DNA from: Marinobacter sp. 2_MG-2023
Lineage (GTDB): Bacteria > Pseudomonadota > Gammaproteobacteria > Pseudomonadales > Oleiphilaceae
Length of the DNA stretch: 64,000 bases
Reading direction: 5' to 3'
Assembly (NCBI RefSeq): GCF_030546935.1
Contig: NZ_JAUOPH010000002.1
Location: forward strand, 186,001-250,000
In this document: positions 40,461 through 49,861 of the stretch, piece after piece
How positions within the stretch are numbered: position 1 is the stretch's first letter
Layout of the letters: each line of letters starts with the position of its first letter
Made by a program: the position numbers and the translations under genes
The notes under the pieces: generated by a model
The model's database searches: none
What the model was told of the DNA's origin: nothing
What the model saw: only the letters and a program-made list of their open reading frames with translations

Positions 40461-41615
40461 TCAGGAATGAATAGGCGGTACAACCTTTGACAACGCCTGT
40501 TTTTCCAGTGCAAACCGGCCAGTAACCGCAAAGCCCAGCACATCGCCTTCTGCATTTTTGAAAAGGGCCTTTACATGGGTACCGTCCTGCTCCGCTTCCC
40601 ACTCACCCTCAGAATCAGCAGGGGGTGGGCAGACGGCAGCCGGGCAACAGGGTGTTTTAATCATCACCGGCATGGTCCCGTAACTCACTTCAGTGCGGTC
40701 ACCGGTAAGTGTTTTTGCCAAAGCGCGGGCACATGCCATGAGAGGCAGAACATAAAGCAGAACATGGCCGTCAACTTCTGCACAGTCACCCAGCGCGTAG
40801 ACATCGTCAGCAGACGTTTCCAACGCCCGGTTCACCGTGATACCACGGTCTGTATCGATTCCGGCTGTGCGAGCCAGTTGCGTGCGGGGCCGCAGACCTA
40901 CAGCAGAAATTACGAGATCCGCCTGCAATGTTTTACCGTTCGCCAGAAACAGCGTTACGCCCTTATCGGCCGGTTCAACCTTCTCTACCACAGTTTGCAA
41001 ATGGAAACGCACACCCAGTGATTCAAGCTCAGCTTGCACAGCACTGGCGGCGACTGGCGGCAGCAGGCTCGGCATGACGGCGTCCGAGGGGGCAATCACC
41101 TCCACGTCGTAGTCACCATTACGCAGGTCATTAGCGAACTCACAACCAATAAGGCCAGCACCCATAATCGCCACACGGCTTCGTGGCTTAAGTGCTTTAC
41201 GGAACACACGGTAATCTTCCAGATCATTGATCGGGAATACCCGTTCCAGTCCACTACCCGGTATTGTGAGGCGAATGACATCGGCACCCCAGGCTAGAAC
41301 CAATTTGCTGTAAGACAGGCTTTCGTCTCCCAGCAGCAACCTGTGCCCTTCGGTATCTATACCGGTCACCGTGGTGTAGGTTCGCAGCTCAAGGTTCAAC
41401 TGCTTTGCCATGGCCTCAGTGTCGGCCTGGGCCAGACCTTCGGCATCCTTTCCTTTGGTAAATCCAGTGGACAGCATGGGCTTGGAGTAGCTAACACCGT
41501 CGTCAGCAGTCACCATAACAATCCGGGCGCCCTTATCTTGCTTGCGGATTTCCCGGGCCAGGGAATAGCCTGCCAAACCGGTTCCAACAATTACGATGGG
41601 GGACTGTTCTGTCAT
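40461..41615 (-). CDS. rubB: rubredoxin-NAD(+) reductase
   Basis: A 384-residue flavoprotein of the pyridine nucleotide-disulfide class. FAD binding is visible at IVIVGTGLAGYSLAREI, NAD binding at VAIMGAGLIGCEFAND, and the second FAD motif at VYALGDCAEVDG. It passes electrons from NADH to rubredoxin. The ATG at 41615 has GGAG seven bases upstream; an earlier in-frame start would overlap the rubredoxin gene. It lies 20 bases after rubA on the same strand. In hydrocarbon degraders this pair feeds alkane hydroxylases; no alkB is in this window. Confidence 0.93.
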   Translation of the reverse strand: MTEQSPIVIVGTGLAGYSLAREIRKQDKGARIVMVTADDGVSYSKPMLSTGFTKGKDAEGLAQADTEAMAKQLNLELRTYTTVTGIDTEGHRLLLGDESLSYSKLVLAWGADVIRLTIPGSGLERVFPINDLEDYRVFRKALKPRSRVAIMGAGLIGCEFANDLRNGDYDVEVIAPSDAVMPSLLPPVAASAVQAELESLGVRFHLQTVVEKVEPADKGVTLFLANGKTLQADLVISAVGLRPRTQLARTAGIDTDRGITVNRALETSADDVYALGDCAEVDGHVLLYVLPLMACARALAKTLTGDRTEVSYGTMPVMIKTPCCPAAVCPPPADSEGEWEAEQDGTHVKALFKNAEGDVLGFAVTGRFALEKQALSKVVPPIHS

Positions 41616-41634
41616 AACCATGCTCCGTCCGGGT

Positions 41635-41802
41635 TCAGCTGATCTCAATCATTTCAAAATCTTCTTTGCCTACACCGCAATCAGGGCAGACCCAGTCTTC
41701 GGGCACATCTTCCCACAGGGTACCTGGCTCAATACCATCCTCCGGCCAGCCTTCCGCTTCATCGTAGACCAGACCGCATACCACGCACTGCCATTTCTTC
41801 AT
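41635..41802 (-). CDS. rubA: rubredoxin
   Basis: A 55-residue iron protein with two zinc-ribbon-like knuckles, CVVCG and CPDCG, binding one iron. GGAGA lies before ATG 41802. It forms an operon with its reductase just downstream. The sequence [20 protein letters not shown] is the normal linker. Only one rubredoxin is present, compared with two in P. aeruginosa. Confidence 0.95.
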   Translation of the reverse strand: MKKWQCVVCGLVYDEAEGWPEDGIEPGTLWEDVPEDWVCPDCGVGKEDFEMIEIS

Positions 41803-42077
41803 AAACAATTTCTCCGCCACAGATTTGTGGCCGTCATATTAGTTTTCGAACAAAACCTCAAACAAACGGCGTTTACGCCGGCTTACAACGAAACCCGTCT
41901 GCCTTACCAGCTGATCTCCGAGCCTTACTACGCCATGATACCCGGCGCATCCGAATTGACCAATGCCGGTAAAGACGCACCCGCCCAGCTTTTTATGCCA
42001 ATCGTCAGTATTCTCCCCCCTCCCCTCAGCCGTTCCTCTCCGGTATAATCGCCCGTTTTACGACAGGACCGCCCGTT

Positions 42078-42635
42078 ATGCCCGATACCGTCGCCGAAAT
42101 GAATCAGGTTATGGCCGAAGCTGATTGCCTGGTTGATGAACAGCAGGTACAGACCGCCATTAGCAACCTGGCCGACGACATTACCGGCCGCCTTAAAGAC
42201 AGCAACCCTCTGCTGCTCTGTGTAATGAACGGCGGACTGATCCTTACTGGCCAGTTATTGCCCCGGCTCAAATTTCCGGTGCAGGCAGAATACCTTCATG
42301 CCACCCGTTACCGGCAGGAAACCACAGGCGGAATCCTTGAATGGAAGCTTCAACCCGAAGCCGACATGAAAGACCGAGTTGTGCTGATCGTTGACGACAT
42401 TCTGGATGAAGGCACAACCCTGTGCGCCATTGCAGATTACTGTCTGGCTCATGGAGCGAAGGAGGTTCTGACCGCCGTGCTGGTCGACAAACAACATGAC
42501 CGCAAGGCACGCCCGGACCTCAAAGCAGATTTCACAGGCCTGGATGTTGAAGACCGATTCCTGTTTGGCTTTGGCATGGATTACAAAGGCTACTGGCGAA
42601 ACGCTCCCGGAATTTATGCCGTCAAAGGTCTCTGA
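42078..42635 (+). CDS. hpt: hypoxanthine-guanine phosphoribosyltransferase
   Basis: A 185-residue purine salvage enzyme with the PRPP-binding motif VVLIVDDILDEGTTL and the early flexible loop segment LLLCVMNGGLILTGQL. It converts hypoxanthine or guanine plus PRPP to the nucleotide. AGGA stands before the ATG. It overlaps ubiC by 20 bases. Confidence 0.9.
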   Translation: MPDTVAEMNQVMAEADCLVDEQQVQTAISNLADDITGRLKDSNPLLLCVMNGGLILTGQLLPRLKFPVQAEYLHATRYRQETTGGILEWKLQPEADMKDRVVLIVDDILDEGTTLCAIADYCLAHGAKEVLTAVLVDKQHDRKARPDLKADFTGLDVEDRFLFGFGMDYKGYWRNAPGIYAVKGL

Positions 42636-43203
42636 TATCAAAACCCGGGCAGACAATGCCAACCTGATCATTCCGCCAACAGACTGGTACCGCTCGTTCG
42701 CAGCGGCGGGTCTCCGCAACCCTGATGTTCATGGTCCAGCGCGGTACTGGTTACAGGTGGAAGGCTCCTTTACCCGGGCTTTGCAGAAACGGTGCGCAAG
42801 CTCGTTTCATGTTGAAGTGCAGCGCGAAGGCTTTGCCACACCCACTCTTGAAGAAGCCAGGCGCCTCAAAATTCCACAGCGCCAGCATGCATGGATCCGC
42901 GAAGTACGTCTTTGCGGTGACGGAGAGCCCTGGGTTCTAGCGCGTACCGTGATCCCCCTTACCTGCCTGACCGGCGAAGGCAGGCGTCTTCTTCACCTTG
43001 GCAGCAAGCCGCTGGGCGCCTACTTGTTCAGCAGCCGTGGCTGGCAACGCGGTTCGCTTGAAACCGGGCTTTGCAATCATTCCGGCCTCACCGCTTCGGA
43101 AACCGGTTTGCCTGAAATTGCGCGCCGTTCTCTGTTCAGCAATAAAAACAGCGCGCTGCTCGTCGGCGAATACCTTCTACCGATCCTGTACCGCCAGAGC
43201 TGA
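42616..43203 (+). CDS. ubiC: chorismate pyruvate-lyase
   Basis: A 195-residue protein fitting UbiC, with SFHVEVQREGFATPT, a REVRLCGDGEPWVLARTVIP segment containing the substrate arginine and a C-terminal LFSNKNSALLVGEYLLP. UbiC forms 4-hydroxybenzoate and pyruvate from chorismate, the first step of ubiquinone synthesis. The ATG at 42616 lies within the end of hpt in another frame, so the genes are coupled. A longer frame from 42496 is wholly inside hpt and is rejected. Confidence 0.92.
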   Translation: MPSKVSDIKTRADNANLIIPPTDWYRSFAAAGLRNPDVHGPARYWLQVEGSFTRALQKRCASSFHVEVQREGFATPTLEEARRLKIPQRQHAWIREVRLCGDGEPWVLARTVIPLTCLTGEGRRLLHLGSKPLGAYLFSSRGWQRGSLETGLCNHSGLTASETGLPEIARRSLFSNKNSALLVGEYLLPILYRQS

Positions 43204-43314
43204 CAAACCAACGGGAAAACGGCGTGACTTTCACCCCTGCCCATGCACTGGCTATAATCCCTGCACTTTCATTATTCATACACTCTGTTCCAGACACCCC
43301 AAACGGATAGACTC

Positions 43315-44202
43315 ATGCTGCCTGATGCCGTGCCAGAACACATACGGAGCCGACTTACTGATTACGCACAGCTGCTGCGAATCAACCGCCCTATCGGCAC
43401 ACTGCTCCTGCTCTGGCCAACCTACTGGGCACTTTGGCTTGCAGCCGACGGCAGCCCGGGTGTTGGCAACATCGTTGTCTTCACCCTGGGTGTCTTCTTC
43501 ATGCGCGCCGCCGGTTGCGCCATTAACGACTTTGCCGACAGAGACTGGGACAAGCACGTAAAACGTACCAAAGACCGGCCGCTTACGACCGGCCGGGTAA
43601 ATGCCTGGGAGGCAGTCGCTCTGTTTGGCGGGCTTTGCGTTATCTCGTTTCTGATGGTGGTGCTCTTCACCAACACCCTTACGCTCTACCTGTCGTTTGG
43701 CGGCGCGATACTGGCATTCATCTACCCCTTCACCAAGCGCCACACCCATCTTCCGCAACTGTTTCTAGGTGCCGCCTTCTCCTGGGCCATCCCCATGGCG
43801 TGGGCGGCCGAAGCCGGGGAACTGAGCCAGGTCACCTGGCTACTGTTCACTGCCAACGTACTCTGGACCGTTGCCTACGATACTTTCTATGCCATGGTCG
43901 ACCGCGACGACGACCTCAAGGTCGGCATCAAATCCACCGCCATCCTTTTCGGCGATGCAGACCGTGTCATAATCGGCACATTGCAGGCCATGGTTGTGCT
44001 TATTCTGATCATCGTCGGCAACCGTTGTGAGCTGGGAAGCTTCTATTACCTTGGGTTGGTGGCCATGGCCTGCCTGTTTATCTACCAGCACTACCTGGCC
44101 AAAGACCGTGAGCGCGATGGCTGCTTCAAAGCCTTTCTGAATAATAACTGGGCCGGGTTTTCGGTTTTTGCCGGCCTGGTTATCGACTTGATGATCGCGT
44201 GA
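43315..44202 (+). CDS. ubiA: 4-hydroxybenzoate octaprenyltransferase
   Basis: A 295-residue membrane prenyltransferase with the aspartate motifs NDFADRDWDKHVKRTKDRPL and YAMVDRDDDLKVGIKS and about eight to nine transmembrane helices. It attaches the polyprenyl tail to 4-hydroxybenzoate. It follows ubiC, as in E. coli and Pseudomonas. GGATAG precedes the ATG. Confidence 0.96.
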   Translation: MLPDAVPEHIRSRLTDYAQLLRINRPIGTLLLLWPTYWALWLAADGSPGVGNIVVFTLGVFFMRAAGCAINDFADRDWDKHVKRTKDRPLTTGRVNAWEAVALFGGLCVISFLMVVLFTNTLTLYLSFGGAILAFIYPFTKRHTHLPQLFLGAAFSWAIPMAWAAEAGELSQVTWLLFTANVLWTVAYDTFYAMVDRDDDLKVGIKSTAILFGDADRVIIGTLQAMVVLILIIVGNRCELGSFYYLGLVAMACLFIYQHYLAKDRERDGCFKAFLNNNWAGFSVFAGLVIDLMIA

Positions 44203-44246
44203 GAATGCCAGAAAACACGCGGCTCACAACAATGGAAAGGACAGAG

Positions 44247-44264
44247 CTGTCACACAGCTGTAAT
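44247..44264 (+). promoter_or_regulatory. Pho box upstream of phoB
   Basis: CTGTCAC-ACAG-CTGTAAT is two seven-base direct repeats separated by four bases, close to the consensus CTGTCAT-N4-CTGTCAT. It lies 57 bases before the phoB start, a position that fits PhoB autoregulation. Confidence 0.82.
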
Positions 44265-44320
44265 AATCAACCGGTGTAATAGATCAGCAACACATCATGG
44301 TCTGAAACAGGTTATCGAAT

Positions 44321-45013
44321 ATGTCTGGAAAAACCGTCCTGGTTGTCGACGACGAGCCCGCCATCCGGGAAATGATCCTCGTCGCACTGGAAATGGCTGA
44401 TTATGACTGCATGGAAGCTGCAGACGCCCTTGAGGCCCATGCCCTGATTATCGACAAACAACCGGATATCATACTGCTGGACTGGATGCTCCCCGGAACC
44501 AGCGGCATCGAGCTTGCCAGGCGTCTGAAAAAAGAAGAGACCACCGCAGATATCCCCATCATCATGCTTACCGCCAAAGTCGAGGAAGACAATAAAATCC
44601 GTGGCCTGGAGGTAGGCGCTGACGATTACATCACCAAACCTTTCAGCCCCCGGGAACTTGTCGCCCGCCTGAAAGCGGTGCTTCGCCGGGCAACGCCGCC
44701 TGGCATCGACAGCCCCATTGAGGTGAACGGGCTGACACTCGATCCAGCAAGCCATCGGGTTACCGCAAACGACACTTCACTTAACATAGGGCCCACAGAG
44801 TACCGCCTGTTGCAATTTTTCATGACCCACCAGGAACGTGTGTATACCCGCTCGCAGCTCCTGGATCAGGTATGGGGCGGCAACGTCTACGTTGAAGAGA
44901 GAACCGTTGACGTGCACATCCGGCGACTCCGCAAGGCTCTGGGAGAGGGACACGACTATCTGATCCAGACGGTGAGGGGCGCCGGTTACCGCTTCTCTAC
45001 CCAGCCGGTCTGA
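44321..45013 (+). CDS. phoB: phosphate regulon response regulator PhoB
   Basis: A 230-residue OmpR-type regulator. The receiver domain has D10-D11 and the phosphoacceptor D54 in LLDWMLPG, and lysine in YITKPFSP. The winged-helix effector domain spans the last ~100 residues ([21 protein letters not shown] and the [14 protein letters not shown] recognition region). Phosphorylated PhoB activates phosphate-starvation genes. A Pho box precedes it, and phoR follows 42 bases downstream. Confidence 0.96.
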   Translation: MSGKTVLVVDDEPAIREMILVALEMADYDCMEAADALEAHALIIDKQPDIILLDWMLPGTSGIELARRLKKEETTADIPIIMLTAKVEEDNKIRGLEVGADDYITKPFSPRELVARLKAVLRRATPPGIDSPIEVNGLTLDPASHRVTANDTSLNIGPTEYRLLQFFMTHQERVYTRSQLLDQVWGGNVYVEERTVDVHIRRLRKALGEGHDYLIQTVRGAGYRFSTQPV

Positions 45014-45055
45014 CAGGACAGCGCAAATCACAAGAGCAATACAAGGCAGCATTAA

Positions 45056-46363
45056 ATGCAGCAAAAATGGTCGCGACATCTGCGCTATACGCTTGCTGGC
45101 CTCGCAGGCACCACCATTGCCGGCCTGTATACAGGGTACCCGGTTTACGGTCTGACCGCCGGGCTGGGGATATACACGCTCTGGACGCTTGGCCAGTCCC
45201 GTCGCCTGGCACTATGGCTGGCAGATCCAGGTGCCTATAGCGAGGCACCGCAAAGCCTTGGGCTCTGGGGCGACCTCTTCGACAGATTGCACAAGCTTAA
45301 CCAGAACTACCTGGAAACGCGGGATCGACTGAGAGCGCGAATAGACCGTATACAGGAATCGACCAACGCCATGCGAGACGGCGTCATCATGACCGACGCA
45401 CGCGGCGCAATGGAGTGGTGGAACGGGGCAGCAGAGCACCTCCTGGGGTTTCGTCGCAATACGGATCGGGGGCAGTATGTCTATAACCTGATCCGTACAC
45501 CGGCGTTTACCTCATATTTTGATGCCAAAGATTACCGCGAACCTCTAGAGCTCCACTCCCCCGCGAAGCCTCACATTCATCTGCAAATACAGATCAGCCT
45601 ATTCGGGGACGATGACCGCCTCATCGTCGCAAAGGATGTCACTCGCCTGCACCAGCTGGAGCAGATGCGCAGAGATTTCGTCAGCAATGTTTCCCATGAA
45701 ATGCGAACTCCGCTGACCGTCATCAGCGGCTATCTGGAGACTCTGTCAGACAGCGCCGATGAACTCCCTCCGAAATGGCAGCGGGCAGTCAACACAATGG
45801 CCACTCAGTCCTTCCGCATGGAGGCGCTGATTACCGACCTCATTCTGCTATCCAGAATCGAAACCGGCGAACAGACCATGACCGATGCACCAACAGACGT
45901 TGGCGCACTGGCCCGGCAGATTTGCCAGGACGCCCGGACACTCAGCGGCGAAAAACAACATGAAATCATCTTCCAGGCAGCGGATACACAGAAGTTGAAA
46001 GGCGATGAAAATCAACTACGGAGCGCGTTTTCCAACCTGATTTTCAATGCCGTCAAATACACACCCGCCCATGGCCAGATCATCGTATCCTGGTACACCA
46101 ACAGTTCCGGCGGACACCTTTCGGTAAAAGACACGGGGTCAGGTATTGATGAAATTCATATTCCCCGGCTGACCGAACGTTTTTACCGTGCCGACCCCAG
46201 CCGACACAAGGAGACCGGCGGCACAGGGCTGGGCCTGGCGATCGTCAAGCATGTATTGATCAATCATGATGGCAGCCTGGATATAAACAGCAGGCTTGGT
46301 GAAGGCAGCGAATTCGTGTGTCATTTTCCGCCGGAGCGTCTGATTGAAGTCCCGACAGAGTAA
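45056..46363 (+). CDS. phoR: phosphate regulon sensor histidine kinase PhoR
   Basis: A 435-residue kinase. Two short N-terminal hydrophobic segments anchor it; a PAS domain lies around residues 95-195; the phosphorylated histidine is in FVSNVSHEMRTPLTVI; and the ATPase domain has NLIFNAVKYTP (N box) and DTGSGI (G1) and GTGLGLAIVKH (G2). The length matches E. coli PhoR (431). It works with PhoB and the Pst system, which is not in this window. Confidence 0.95.
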   Translation: MQQKWSRHLRYTLAGLAGTTIAGLYTGYPVYGLTAGLGIYTLWTLGQSRRLALWLADPGAYSEAPQSLGLWGDLFDRLHKLNQNYLETRDRLRARIDRIQESTNAMRDGVIMTDARGAMEWWNGAAEHLLGFRRNTDRGQYVYNLIRTPAFTSYFDAKDYREPLELHSPAKPHIHLQIQISLFGDDDRLIVAKDVTRLHQLEQMRRDFVSNVSHEMRTPLTVISGYLETLSDSADELPPKWQRAVNTMATQSFRMEALITDLILLSRIETGEQTMTDAPTDVGALARQICQDARTLSGEKQHEIIFQAADTQKLKGDENQLRSAFSNLIFNAVKYTPAHGQIIVSWYTNSSGGHLSVKDTGSGIDEIHIPRLTERFYRADPSRHKETGGTGLGLAIVKHVLINHDGSLDINSRLGEGSEFVCHFPPERLIEVPTE

Positions 46364-46393
46364 TTCTTATTCTTCCCTGGCAGAGAATGTCGC

Positions 46394-47266
46394 TTAGCGC
46401 TTGCCAGCCCGGAAGCGGGCAACGAACCGGGACAGGTTTTCCATCTTTATCGGATCCTCATCCACAAACCGGATAGTGACGCTCACAAAGTCGGTATCTC
46501 TGCGTTTATCCACCGCCTGCAACTGGTGTACGTAACCGTTCAAGCGCGCCACCTGTCCGTCGCCAGTTTCAATATCAACCACCGCCTGATCCAAAATGCC
46601 GGGAAATGCCTGATCCCGTTTCGCAATAACCCGTACTTCCGTCAGGTTGATATCCTTGACCACCGATTTCAGAGTACTGTCTGCAAAGCGCACCGACGCA
46701 AGGTTCATACTACGTTTGCTCGCCACTGGCTTTGCGCCCCCAGCAACCGGCGGTGCAACGACACCTGTTGCTGGAGGAGCCTCCGGAGGTGTCGGTTCCC
46801 GTTTTTGAGTAAGCAAGGCCGCCGACTCCTTGAACGCATCCGCCGGTCCCGCCATGGATTTACCACTCTGGCTCATGGCAGCGGCCAGAGTGTTCCCCAT
46901 AACCTTGATGATTTTATTGCTCAACCCCTCCGGGCTGAAGGGCTTGCCAAGATACTCGGACACACCTTCTTTCACAGCCTCGATCACGTGGTCCTTATCG
47001 CCCCGGCTGGTAATCATAATGAAGGGTACTTTCTCGTACTGGGGCTGCTGGCGCATCCATTGCAGCAACTCGAGGCCAGACATCTCCGGCATTTCCCAGT
47101 CACATAAAATCAGATCAAACGTGGCCCGGGACATAAGCGACTGCGCCCTGCGGCCATTCTGCGCATCGGTAGTTTCTATAACCGGGAAGCGCTGACGTAC
47201 CGTTCGCTTGACCAGATCTCTTACAAAACTGGCATCATCAACCACCAGCGCTTTCAGCGTTGCCAT
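46394..47266 (-). CDS. response regulator with C-terminal PilZ-like domain
   Basis: A 290-residue protein. The receiver domain (residues 1-125) holds D10-D11 and phosphoacceptor D56 (CDWEMPEMSG) and the YLGKPF lysine. A Pro/Ala-rich linker follows, then a C-terminal ~110-residue domain resembling PilZ-type domains (RSMNLASVRFADSTL and RLNGYVHQLQAVDKR). The RxxxR c-di-GMP motif is not clearly present. The ATG at 47266 is chosen over 47296, which lacks a ribosome site. It converges with phoR and has no adjacent kinase. Role probably in motility or surface behaviour, uncertain. Confidence 0.72.
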   Translation of the reverse strand: MATLKALVVDDASFVRDLVKRTVRQRFPVIETTDAQNGRRAQSLMSRATFDLILCDWEMPEMSGLELLQWMRQQPQYEKVPFIMITSRGDKDHVIEAVKEGVSEYLGKPFSPEGLSNKIIKVMGNTLAAAMSQSGKSMAGPADAFKESAALLTQKREPTPPEAPPATGVVAPPVAGGAKPVASKRSMNLASVRFADSTLKSVVKDINLTEVRVIAKRDQAFPGILDQAVVDIETGDGQVARLNGYVHQLQAVDKRRDTDFVSVTIRFVDEDPIKMENLSRFVARFRAGKR

Positions 47267-47510
47267 GTATTGAACTCTTGTGGATATATCGCCCAACTAT
47301 AGAACAAACGCCCCCGTGGAAAACCCGCAAGCTACAAAAAACCACAAACTTCAAACGAAAAAACAGCTGGGGCAGCAGTGCAAACGGGCTTGAAAGCAGT
47401 AAGTTAAAGAACTGTCACTCCCGGTGGGTCTGTAAAGTGTTTCACGGGCCTGAAAACACGCTAACATGGGCTGAGTATCGTCCACACTTTTATCCTGACC
47501 GAGGTTTCGC

Positions 47511-48773
47511 GTGCTGACCAAGCTTGCAAGGATTCTGCCCAACCGGCATATGGCGTGCCGTCTCTCTGTTTTCGCGCTTCTTAGCGTCTCTGCCCTGCCT
47601 GCAACCGCTGAGGAGACAGCCAGTGAAGACGCTGTGAAGACGCCCGATGGCTTTGAAGAGTGCAAGCTGCAGCTTCAGGAAAAAGCCATCGCTGCGGGAG
47701 TCAGCGCACAAACGGCTCAGGAAGTAATGACAAGGGTCCAATATATAGATCGTGTGATAGAGCTGGATCGCAGACAACCCGAGTTCACCACCACCTTTGC
47801 AGACTACCTGAACCGCCGTGTAAACGACGCCCGAGTGACCAAAGGCCGCGAACTGATCAAAGAGCACAGCGCCCTGTTGGCAAAAGTTACCGAAGCGACT
47901 GGCGTACCAGCACCCTACCTCGTATCTTTCTGGGGGCTGGAAACCAATTTCGGCAGCTATTTTGGCAAAATGTCGGTGCCCGATTCCCTGACAACTCTGG
48001 CCTGCGATGCCCGTCGCAGCACTTTTTTTACCGAACAGCTGATCGCCGCACTGCGCATTATTGATGAAGGGGCCATACCGGTAGAACAAATGGAGGGTTC
48101 CTGGGCCGGCGCCATGGGCCACGTACAGTTTATGCCTACCGTATTTCTCAAACATGCCGTCGACGCCGATGGCGATGGGCGCCGCGATCTCTGGAACAGC
48201 CTGCCAGACGCCATGATGTCTGCCGGGCGGTTTCTCGAGTCCATGAATTGGGATGGAGACTACCGCTGGGGCCGGGAAGTGTTGCTGCCAGAGAACTTTG
48301 ACTATTCGCTGGCCGACGGCCGGCGTCTTGAGCTTAGTAAATGGCGGGAGCTAGGTATTACCGATGCGTTTGGCAAACCCCTTTCCCGGGAAGATATTAC
48401 CGCCGCACTGATTGTCCCGGCCGGCCACCAAGGGCCCGCATTTCTGGCCTACCACAACTTCAAGGTAATCATGGGCTGGAACCGTTCAGAGTTCTACGCC
48501 ATTGCAGTTGGCCACCTGGCAGACCGTATTGCTGGCGCCGGAATCCTTCAGAATCCACCCCCGGAGGACACTCCGGCGCTGTCGAGAGACACAGTTCTTG
48601 AGCTTCAGACCGCCCTCAACGAGCGTGGATACGATGCCGGCAAGCCGGATGGCATTACCGGGCCTGCAACCCGCTCCGCGATTCGCAAGTATCAACATGA
48701 CAACGGACTGATCGCCGACGGCTTTCCCGGGCAGGAACTGCTGGATAAGCTTGAGGTTAACGCATCACAGTGA
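47511..48773 (+). CDS. MltB-family lytic murein transglycosylase with peptidoglycan-binding domain
   Basis: A 420-residue periplasmic enzyme. A signal peptide (ending ALPATAEE) precedes the SLT2/MltB catalytic domain, with the catalytic glutamate in FWGLETNFGSYFG and the GSWAGAMGHVQFMPT segment. The last ~60 residues form a PG_binding_1 domain (LQTALNERGYDAGKPDGITG). No lipobox is seen, so it is probably soluble. The start is GTG at 47511 with GAGG upstream. It cleaves glycan strands to anhydromuropeptides. Confidence 0.92.
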   Translation: MLTKLARILPNRHMACRLSVFALLSVSALPATAEETASEDAVKTPDGFEECKLQLQEKAIAAGVSAQTAQEVMTRVQYIDRVIELDRRQPEFTTTFADYLNRRVNDARVTKGRELIKEHSALLAKVTEATGVPAPYLVSFWGLETNFGSYFGKMSVPDSLTTLACDARRSTFFTEQLIAALRIIDEGAIPVEQMEGSWAGAMGHVQFMPTVFLKHAVDADGDGRRDLWNSLPDAMMSAGRFLESMNWDGDYRWGREVLLPENFDYSLADGRRLELSKWRELGITDAFGKPLSREDITAALIVPAGHQGPAFLAYHNFKVIMGWNRSEFYAIAVGHLADRIAGAGILQNPPPEDTPALSRDTVLELQTALNERGYDAGKPDGITGPATRSAIRKYQHDNGLIADGFPGQELLDKLEVNASQ

Positions 48774-48841
48774 CTGTCGGAATTCTTTACGGGTCAAAAA
48801 ACAGACTGCGACAAGTTATTGTTATTTAACGGTATTTAATA

Positions 48842-48857
48842 TTGGCATAAAAATAGC
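48842..48857 (+). promoter_or_regulatory. sigma-54-like promoter of the PEP-CTERM gene
   Basis: TTGGCAT at 48842-48848 and a GC at 48856-48857 place the GG and GC pairs ten bases apart, the -24/-12 spacing of RpoN promoters. The -12 element is TAGC and not TTGC, so the match is imperfect. The start codon lies 68 bases downstream. Confidence 0.5.
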
Positions 48858-48924
48858 TTAATGGTAGCAACATGCGACACAAACTGAGTGTGTTGCTCCA
48901 TCATTTAAAGCTAGGAGTTATGCC

Positions 48925-49668
48925 ATGAAGATGTTGGCGAAAGGGTCCTTTGGTGCATTGCTGCTGACAGCGGCTATGAGTGTTGCGGCGTTTCCGGTCA
49001 ATCTAGATTCCGTAAGCGGCGAATGGCAGTCACCTGTTGGCGGCTCAAATATTCAAGGTGTTGGCTCAGACAGTGTCCGCTGGGGAACGGGTGAAGTGTC
49101 TTGCTCAGGGAGACTATGGTGGCGAGAGTGTTCAGAAGGACCTCAAAGCGGCTTCAGCTTCGAGGGGCAAAGTGATTTGCCGCAAACACTAACCTCTGAT
49201 AACCCGTTCGTTTTGGGTACCTTTACCCATTTCAACAACCAGATCACCGGCGACAGCATCTCAGGTGTTGCCCTTGACGTGTTTGCTTCGTTTTCTACCG
49301 ACCCAAGTAACGGCAACATAACAGGCCCCTACACGTTTGATTTCAGCCACACCGAAACTCCAAACGTTCACTGCGGACCACTTGCGTTCATTTTTGGCTG
49401 CTCAAAGCGCGACGTGGATGATGTTGTTCGCTTGAATAACATGATCGAAAGCTCAGAGTTCCAGTTCGGTTCCAATATCTACTCACTAAGCCTGTTGGGC
49501 TTTGAAGGCGGTAGCGACACCATACTTACCGCTGAAGGTAATGCAACCTCTGTTGAGCTTCTTGCAAAACTGAATGTTCGCTCTGTATCAGTCCCAGAGC
49601 CCGGCACTCTTGCCCTGCTAGGCCTTGGCCTTGCCGGCCTCGGCATGGCACGTCGCCGCAAAGCCTGA
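48925..49668 (+). CDS. PEP-CTERM sorting-domain protein
   Basis: A 247-residue secreted protein with a signal peptide (ending SVAAFP) and the C-terminal tripartite sorting signal: VPEPGTLALLG, a hydrophobic stretch and RRRKA. Such proteins are cut and anchored or released by exosortase. The middle (residues ~25-215) has no domain I recognise; two cysteine pairs occur (CSGRLWWREC and CGPLAFIFGC). AGGAG precedes the ATG. No exosortase or exopolysaccharide genes are nearby. A strong terminator follows. Confidence 0.88.
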   Translation: MKMLAKGSFGALLLTAAMSVAAFPVNLDSVSGEWQSPVGGSNIQGVGSDSVRWGTGEVSCSGRLWWRECSEGPQSGFSFEGQSDLPQTLTSDNPFVLGTFTHFNNQITGDSISGVALDVFASFSTDPSNGNITGPYTFDFSHTETPNVHCGPLAFIFGCSKRDVDDVVRLNNMIESSEFQFGSNIYSLSLLGFEGGSDTILTAEGNATSVELLAKLNVRSVSVPEPGTLALLGLGLAGLGMARRRKA

Positions 49669-49719
49669 TTGGCTTGACGCACTGACAGGAGCTCCAGGGT
49701 CCTGTCGTGCATGCAGCAC

Positions 49720-49767
49720 AAAACCGACACCCCGCGCTTTATCCAGGCCCGGGGTGTCGGTTTTTTT
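49720..49767 (+). terminator. terminator after the PEP-CTERM gene
   Basis: AAAACCGACACCCCG and its complement flank a loop of about 15 bases, followed by T7. A smaller stem GACAGGA/TCCTGTC at 49684-49706 precedes it. Confidence 0.9.
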
Positions 49768-49861
49768 AACGCACGTTTTTATTGGCAATTCCCTCTAGCC
49801 GTGATCTGAAATCCTATTCCGCGCATAATACTCACTATCACTCTCTACCTTCACGGAATTC

